Positions 57,556-64,000 of a stretch of DNA of 64,000 nucleotides are shown piece by piece. The stretch's first letter is position 1. The number at the start of each line of letters is the position of its first letter. The position numbers and the translations under genes are program-made. Origin of the DNA: Paracyclopina nana (lineage: Eukaryota; Arthropoda; Copepoda; Cyclopoida; Cyclopettidae); assembly GCA_019096065.1 (NCBI GenBank), contig JAGUCH010000007.1, positions 2,564,501 through 2,628,500 on the forward strand. Direction: 5' to 3'. The notes beneath the pieces were generated by a model. The model did not search any database and was not told the origin of the DNA. It saw only the letters and a program-made list of their open reading frames with translations.

Positions 57556-58354
57556 CTAAGTAGACGATTACAAGCACTTCTGGTCAGCTTGAACATTGGA
57601 AAGTCGTCAATGGGTGTCTGGAGATCATGGGAGTCATGGGAGCAAGTCTGGAGACTCAACTTTTTCTGTCGAGAGACCTGAAACAGAAAAAACATTAAAA
57701 ACGGACTCTTTTCTATTGATTCACATCAATTACCTGATAAAGACGAAAATGTCACTTTGGTCATCTTGAACAAGCCAGGGTTGGAATGACAGGTGTTTGG
57801 AGACTCAGCTTTTTCTGTACAAAGACCTGAAACAGAAACCATAGTTAAAAAGGGTCTCTTTTCTATTGATTCAGATTCATTACCTAATAAAGACAAAAAT
57901 GTCACTTTGGTCTCCTTGAACAAGCCAGGGTAGGACAGACAGGTGTTTGGAGATGCATCTTTTGATTCTGTCAAGAGACCTAAATGAAAATACTTAGTTA
58001 GAAAACGGTCTCTTTGCTAACTTTCACTTGCATTACCTAATAAAGACGAAAATGTCACTTTGGTCTTCTTGAACAAGCCAGGGTAGGACAGACAGGTGTC
58101 TGGAGATGCATCTTTTGATTCTGTCAAGAGACCTAAATGAAAACTTAGTTAAAAAATAGACTCTTTGCTAACTTTCACTTGCATTACCTAATAAAGACGA
58201 AAATGTCACTTTGGTCTCCTTGAACAAGCCAGGGTAGGACAGACAGGTGTCTGGAGATGCATCTTTTGATTCTGTCAAGAGACCTAAATGAAAATACTTA
58301 GTTAGAAAACGGACTCTTTACTAACTTTCACTTGCATTACCTAATAAAGACAAA
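57556..58354 (-). pseudogene. Tandem array of duplicated exons of an unknown gene
   Basis: Minus-strand exons at 58188-58283, 58037-58132, 57884-57979 and 57734-57826 (96, 96, 96, 93 bp). Each has an acceptor TTTCAG or TTTAG and a donor GTAAT, separated by introns of 54-57 bp. All are phase 1 at both ends, so they can be joined or skipped without a frame change. Each encodes a variant of TESKDASPNTCLSYPGLFKE-TKVTFSSLL. A fifth copy (58341-58354) is cut after 14 bp by the Gypsy LTR. A diverged copy (about 57556-57677) follows. Function is unknown; the repeat has one Cys per unit and a conserved PGLFK. Confidence 0.6.
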
Positions 58355-58524
58355 TGTAGCAGGAACACGGGTCTGCGTTGTTGGAGGCGTGGACCGCCCG
58401 CCGCCTGGCGATTCCTGGTGTTTGTACTTCAGTAAATATATGATGGTGTTTGAGTAAAGATCTCTCTCTCTATTTCTACGAGCGTAACGTTGTCGGGTCT
58501 TGGAAGGTATTCGAACCCCCTACA
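58355..58524 (+). repeat. LTR of a degraded Gypsy element
   Basis: 170 bp from TGTAGCAGGAAC to CCCCCTACA, with TGTAG...CTACA inverted ends. TATA-like AAATATATG near 58433. It interrupts the tandem exon array. A primer site follows 3 nt later. Confidence 0.75.
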
Positions 58525-58527
58525 AAT

Positions 58528-58540
58528 TGGCACGGTGCTG
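58528..58540 (+). promoter_or_regulatory. Primer binding site, Gypsy element
   Basis: TGGCACGGTGCTG directly after the LTR, complementary to a tRNA 3' end finishing in CCA. The tRNA species was not determined. Confidence 0.6.
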
Positions 58541-58639
58541 AGGACAACTCTCCGAGTACCATCGACACCTTCGCTTCCCACAAAGGCAAAACACCTTGCA
58601 CAAGAGAGCAACAATTTAGCGAACAAATGGGGGTGAACA

Positions 58640-60119
58640 CTGGACGCCGTGGGTGCCTTCAACGTGGTTCCTATCCGGACTGAGGACGTGGAAAAGACCA
58701 CCTTTTCCATGGGAGACGGCTCATACGCCTTCCTCAAAAGGCCGTTCGGCCTCACTAACGCCCCCAAAACCTACAGCCGCTTGAACTGGATGGTCCTGCA
58801 GGGCGTGTCGTGGGATGTGGCCCTGCCATATTTGGATGACTGCCTGGTGCACTCGCCCGACTTCGAATCCCACTTGCGTAACCTCCGCTTGGTGCTCCAA
58901 GCCCATCAGAAGGCGGGCCTCATGTTGAAGCCTTCCAAATGCCACCTCTTCCAAACGAGGGTGACGTATCTGGGGCACGTGGTCACTCCCCAAGGCCTCA
59001 AAGTCATGCCTGCCTACATCGACGTGATCCGCAAGTGGCCGCTGCCGAACTCGCGCAAACTGCTGCGAATCTTCCTCGGGAAGGCCAATTACTACCGGTC
59101 CTTTTCGAAAAATATCAGCACATAGTGGCCCCGCTCACCGACAAGCTCTCCAAGGACCAGCGACACGCACGTCTTCCAGCCCACGCCGGAGTACAAGGCG
59201 GCCTTCGAAGAGCTCAAACGCCGGTTGACGACGACCCCGGTCTTGGCGTACCCCGACTTTGAATCACCAAACCCCTTCATCCTGGACTCGGATTTCTCGC
59301 AAGAGAACAGAGCAGTTGGAGGAGTCCTGTCCCAGGTGCAAGGCCAAAAGGAGAGGGTCATTCTGAGCCAAGAAGCTCAACACCGCCCAAAGCAATTACT
59401 CGGCTAACCAGGGTGAACTGGTAGCGGTGATCATATTCATAAAACAATTCCGCTACTACCTGCAGCATCGTCGGTTCATTCTGCGCACCAATCACCGAGC
59501 CTTGCTGTGGATCAGATCCATGGAGGCCCCCACCGGCATGCTCGCCCGGTGGCTGGACACCATCTCCAACTATGACTTTGAGGTGGTTCACTGTGCCGGG
59601 GTTAAGCATGGCAATGCGGACTCCCTCAGCCGCGCTCCGCACTTAGAATCCACGGGAGATCACATAAGTTCCGAGGTCTCCGATGATGACTTCTTCCGGG
59701 TTGCCAACCTCAAGCTGATCCCCACCAAACCAGAACTCTGGGTGGCGGCCCAGGATGAAGATGATGACCTGGTGGTGTTGAGACAACTGGTCAAGCAGGG
59801 GGCTCTGCGCCTCCTTGGGGCTGATCGGCAGTCTTCTTGCCTGGTTGTGCCTCGGCAATGGCAAGAAGCTAGCCTGCGCCATGTCCATGAGACAATGGGG
59901 CACCAGGGCCGGGACTCCTTGACCCATCGCGCCGCACTACATTTCTACTTCCCTGGCATGACCAAGTTGGCGGATGAAGTCGTCAAGTCATGCCTGCTAT
60001 GTCAGCGGGTCAAGCCTGCAGGGAAGAACCAGAAGAATACATTGAAGTCCCACCATGCTGGCTACCCGTTCCAGATCTTGAGCCTGGACTACATGGGACC
60101 TCAACGAGCTCATTCGTAA
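58640..60119 (+). pseudogene. Broken Gypsy pol: reverse transcriptase, RNase H, integrase zinc domain
   Basis: Three frame segments (58649-59125, about 59127-59407, 59427-60119) cover RT from TFSMGDGSYAFLKRPFGLTN and YLDDCLVHS, through RNase H (FILDSDFSQENRAVGGVLSQ; NHRALLWIRS; HGNADSLSR), to the integrase HHCC (HETMGHQGRDS...CLLCQR) and the first catalytic aspartate (SLDYMGP). Gag, protease and the N-terminal RT are missing; the rest of integrase is missing. At least two frameshifts or stops. It is a dead copy, unrelated in sequence to the 47.7-55.4 kb element. Confidence 0.85.
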
Positions 60120-60152
60120 GATGATAAAGGGCCATTATTCGGACTGCCACTA

Positions 60153-60614
60153 TTGGCCCTTTTTATGTACTTCTACTGGGTCCTCCTAAACGAGGTCGCT
60201 CAGGCGGCCATCGTGCCAGGACAAACCCCCGCTAGCCGAATTGCCGATCTCTACACGCCAGAGCCCAAGGTGACATCATTCACTACCTACGACTGCGCCC
60301 ACCCCGATGCCATGCACGAGGCCATCAATCTCAGCCAGCCGGAACACTGCAAGGACATCCGCAGCTCATACCAGGCACCCATTAACGTCACGGTTCAGGT
60401 CCTTCAGACTGCTTCCACCCTATCGGTAAAAGCCTATCGTTGCCGGGTTCACCTCTCGCGTCAGGTCACGCGCTGCGGGTACGACAGCATTAGCTATGGG
60501 AGCCAGATGACGGATGTCAACAGGCCGTACTTGGTGACGCCTCAAGCGTGCCGAGATGCGGCGGAAAAGCACTTCCTCCTCGCTGAAAACAAGCGAGTCG
60601 AGGTCGCCCTGTGA
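60153..60614 (+). pseudogene. Envelope-like glycoprotein fragment
   Basis: 153 codons with a hydrophobic start (MALFMYFYWVLLNEVAQA), TTYDCAHPDA, then spaced cysteines (PEHCKDI, YRCRVHL, TRCGYDS, PQACRDA). The cysteine pattern recalls glycoproteins captured from negative-strand RNA viruses by arthropod LTR elements. This is a tentative likeness. It stops where the BEL/Pao LTR seems to begin, so the rest was probably displaced by that insertion. Confidence 0.4.
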
Positions 60615-60930
60615 TGATGTTGATGCCGCCCCTTAATGTGAGGTTTCATGAACCCTTTAGAATGTTGCGTTCGCGGAAAAAAAGGATAAATAAAGCAGTT
60701 CATTTTCCGCTATCACAACGACTACATGTCATTTATTTGAGTTCATCTCAAGTCTTGCAAAGGCCACGCCTGGCCTTTGTGAGGCCTTTTAGTAGTCCTT
60801 AGCAGTGTTCTTGAACCATTAGTGAGGTCATCTCGCCCGGACTTTCCTTTGACACTCTGCTCCGGGTCCACATCGCAAGGTGGATCTTTTCTGCCTTCAA
60901 AAGCTTGGGTTGATCTGTCAAGACTCAACA
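60610..60930 (+). repeat. Probable 5' LTR of a BEL/Pao element
   Basis: Ends ACTCAACA just before a primer site; a TGTGATGATG start at about 60609-60610 would give a TG...CA LTR of about 320 bp. ATAAATAAAG near 60686 could be TATA or poly(A) signal. The matching 3' LTR is outside the window, so the left border is a guess. Confidence 0.45.
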
Positions 60931-60932
60931 AA

Positions 60933-60950
60933 TGGTGCCGCGACCCGGGA
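60933..60950 (+). promoter_or_regulatory. Primer binding site, BEL/Pao element
   Basis: TGGTGCCGCGACCCGGGA, of the TGGTGCCG...ACCCGGGA form common in BEL/Pao elements. Confidence 0.7.
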
Positions 60951-61044
60951 TCTGGATGACCTGGGATCCTTGGACAGATCAATGAAAAAACCTAAGAAGA
61001 CGAAAAAAGAGGCGGACGTAGCAAAAGGTCAGCCATTGCGATTT

Positions 61045-64000
61045 AGCAGCACATTCCGCCTCCAACTGACGACGAAATCGCACAGCAAATCGCGGCCTCA
61101 GCGCAAATCTCTGTGGAGCAGCTCCACGAGAAATTGACAAAAGGCAAACGAGAGTCTATCATCCCGACCTTGGCGGCACTGACAGTCAGTGCCAAAAAGA
61201 AACAAAAAAGGCTGGCAACTCCACCCAAAATTGGAGACATCAACCCGCCTCCGGAAGTCATCATCACGGAGGAAGAAGAACTCAGCCAAGAACGCCAGCC
61301 TCCCCCGAGGCTGATCCCACTTCCTTTCGGGGCCGCGAAAGGAGGCTGGAAAGATCCAAACGTCAACCAGCCAAGAGCCTCGGTAGCCGAGCCAACATCG
61401 ACCGCCACCGCCACACCAACCAGTCGTATATCGCCCAATACCGTCATAAGAGATTTTCTAGGAAGACTGGTTGACCCAACGAGTGGGACAAGAACCACCC
61501 CGCCTGACAACTCTGCAGAAATGGCGGCCAGACTAGAATCGTATGGCCAGACAATGGAAACCGAGGACAGAGAATTGCAGCTTCATACAAATCGGCAGGG
61601 AGACACCACCCTTTACTTGACGCCGAGGCCAAATGAACCAAGCCGCAACCAGATGGACCAGGGGCAGCCCCTGGACTCACGCCCGAATAGTGCAGCTTCG
61701 GCAACCTCGTCAGGAGCCAGTTCATCGCACCCGCCATCTGTGTCAAGACACTCTGACGTCAACCTCTCTACCATGCGAGAACAATCCCGAGCAAGAGAGG
61801 TCATACTAGAGCACTGCAAGCAAGATGCCGAAAAGTTTGCGAGAGAGGCCATCGCGGCGATAAAAGACTCCTCCTATAGGCCAAACAATCTCAGAGACTT
61901 GGGCGACAATGGAGCCCTAATTATAGACAAATTGAGGGAAGCAGCAAAACAATATGCCAACACGCTGCCCTCAGCCGCCGCGAGACAACTCATGACAGGA
62001 ATTGAACAGGAGGTAACTTCATTGAGCTATTATGTAGCCAACCTGGATGAGGTGCGAGTAAAGATGATGACTGACCAGAGCCAAAATACTCAAGTCTCCT
62101 TGACCCAGCAAATGTCTCGTGAAATTATGAAGCTCAAGCAAATCGAAGCTCAAGAGAAAGATGCTAGACAACGAATCGAAGCCCAAGAAAAGGAAAGCAG
62201 AGACAAATTGCGGAAAGAGCAAGAAGAGTTGGACAAACAGAGAGCGCTGCTGCAACAAGAACAGTTGGGTTCCTTCAGTTTTCAACCTCCTTCTCAAGCT
62301 TCAGTACCAGCCACCACAATGGTGGCACTGCCATCCTTCAACCTGCCCCCTTTGACCAGAAGTGGATCCATGGGACACATACCCGCTCACCTAGATGCCC
62401 ACTCAGCCACCACGACTACGGCAACGGACCAAGGCAGACAGGATGCTTTGAACACCGCCTCAGCATTGTTGGCCTCATCGACGTCACCCTTGTTCGCCCA
62501 GCCGAGGCCATCCCCGTCCTCCACCCCGGCAAGCCAACTGCCCAGCAGATCGACCTCCACCACTCCACCAGAACAAATACCTCAGAGGCAGCCTCTGAGG
62601 CAAAGTGCAATGGAAGTGCAGCTGTCAGAAATGGACAATAAATACATGGAGGTCAGAGTTCGACTGAGGGCCTCGATAAGAGCCATGCTGGAAGCTATCA
62701 ACTCTACCGCGTCAAGCCCCACATCGACTCAAAGGTTAATAGAAGATTTCAAGGAAGCCCAAAATGAGAGGTCAAAGTTCTTAGCCACTTACCCATCGGC
62801 GGGAGCTTCACCCTTTATCGGCTCCTTGGACCAACCATTGGTCGTCTTAATCGAAGAAGCCCAGCTGGAAGCCAACACTTACGAGCAAAGCCTAGCTTTC
62901 GCAAGATCCGAAAACCAGCTGCTCCCAAACCAAGCAGCTGACCAACACAGGGAGATGATCATCACCATCAAAGCTATGGCAGCAAACCTCACTCGAGAAA
63001 TTCGTGCAAAAAAGGACCACGCTTTCATCAGTGAGCTAGCCACACTTTTGCAGCAAAAGTTGAGGAGCATGGCTCAACTAAGACAACAATTTCAACAATT
63101 GTGCTCGACCAAGCAAGATAAAAAAGAAGAATATGAATCGCGAGAAGCAGCTCAACACGCCACTTCAGCTGCAAACAAATACAATCAAGGCCAACCGCAA
63201 CTCATAGTGGCTCAGCCTTTCTTCGATGTCGACTTGAAAACTCCGGAAATATCGTGGACAAGCTCGGATGAGTCTGAAGATGCAGTTGCTCCTCCATCTA
63301 AAAGAGGACCGTCCCGCCCTCCGCCACCAAGAACGACCAATTTTTTCGATGCACCAGCTGACATGGACTTCTACCAGTCCACAGCCTCAAAACAAAGATC
63401 GCAGCTGCGTGTTGCTGGCGGTGGAGGACCTCCACCAGACCGGGGGGGAGGCAACGATAGAAACGATGACTTTCACAGAAGAAATCGAAACTCAAGAGGA
63501 AGAGGATTCCACAACAACGGCTACCCCGGTAGAGGAAACGGGCCACCCGGATCTGGCCGGGGCCCTCCTCCCCCTTCAGGCCCTCCACCACCTCCACCTC
63601 CAGGTGGACCGTCATCGCCGCCTGGCGGCGATGATAGCGACTACAGTGAAAGGCCAAGAAGATCCAGAAGACAAGCAGAGGATGAAGACCAATGGGACAC
63701 GGAAGAGCGACCCAGAAGTGGAAGCTCCACCACGCCCAACCTATATCAAAATATCAAACTAAAGCCGTTAGATCTACCTAGCTTCACGGGTCACACGCCC
63801 TCCGAGTATTTCGCGTTCAAGCACAACTTTAAGTTTTTGGTGCACGACAATCCAAACATCTCGGTAGCGGAGAAATTCGGCCGATTATGTGAAAAAACCC
63901 AGGGTCCAGCTAGTCGCTCTTACAATTATTTGCCACGAACCGCCGCCAATTACCAAGTTGCCCTACAAAAACTCGAACACCTCTACGGCAATGTTGAAAG
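61045..64000 (+). CDS. gag: BEL/Pao gag polyprotein (runs off the window)
   Basis: An uninterrupted frame from just after TAG (about 61042-61044) to the window end, about 985 codons. N-terminal part: PPTDDEIAQQIAASAQISVE. Then come long Ser/Thr/Pro-rich and Gln/Glu coiled-coil regions (MKLKQIEAQEKDARQ) and an Arg/Gly- and Pro-rich stretch (63420-63720). The diagnostic gag block follows: PLDLPSFTGHTPSEYFAFKH and NYQVALQKLEHLYGN (DUF1759-type). The first ATG in frame is at 61519. An ATG at 60983 in another frame begins MKKPKKTKKEADVAKGQ and overlaps, suggesting a frameshift near 61040. Protease and RT should lie beyond 64000. Confidence 0.8.

Overview
The window is animal DNA, most likely from an arthropod and probably a crustacean or close relative. 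Genes have many short introns (about 50-70 bp) with GT-AG or occasional GC-AG borders. The protein set is metazoan: three innexins, an EVI1/hamlet zinc-finger protein, CPT1, PLXDC, AF10, eIF4A3, WDR34 and a USP12/46 deubiquitinase. The innexins have the arthropod form. I cannot name the species.

Layout. 1-1.6 kb is satellite-like sequence rich in TGAGTCA; 1.6-8.2 kb has no gene I can support and becomes GC-rich from about 5 kb. At 8.2-9.4 kb (+) lies the 3' coding exon of an EVI1/PRDM16/hamlet-type regulator. 10.0-12.5 kb (-) is a nine-exon PLXDC (TEM7-like) membrane protein. 15.2-24.0 kb (-) is CPT1, whose last exon is separated from the rest by a 3.8 kb repeat-filled intron, with another 2.4 kb intron holding a large inverted repeat. 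24.2-25.8 kb (-) is eIF4A3, with a predicted intron in its 3' UTR. WDR34/DYNC2I2 (-) and a USP12/46 gene (+) are head to head, 165 bp apart. 29.7-31.1 kb is a patch of hairpins, a tRNA-like SINE head and a small transposon. 32.7-38.0 kb holds three innexin genes with the same three-exon structure. 40.6-44.0 kb (+) is the AF10/AF17 (MLLT10, Alhambra) PHD-finger gene.

The right third is mobile DNA. Two arrays of a CACA-rich satellite, in opposite orientations (45.9-46.96 and 56.15-57.26 kb), flank a core that has been hit by a 456-bp non-autonomous transposon (5-bp target duplication CATAG) and a 7.7-kb Ty3/Gypsy errantivirus-like element on the minus strand. That element has gag, pol and env, LTRs differing at one base, and a TTTAAAC frameshift heptamer just before the gag stop. 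It carries an in-frame stop inside integrase, and its 5' LTR is followed by 207 bp of copied host flank instead of a primer site. Right of this, a tandem array of near-identical, symmetric-phase exons of an unknown gene is cut by a degraded Gypsy element. That element is followed by a BEL/Pao element whose gag frame runs off the window.

Coordinates of exons were read by hand from splice signals and protein similarity recalled from family knowledge; single-base errors are possible.
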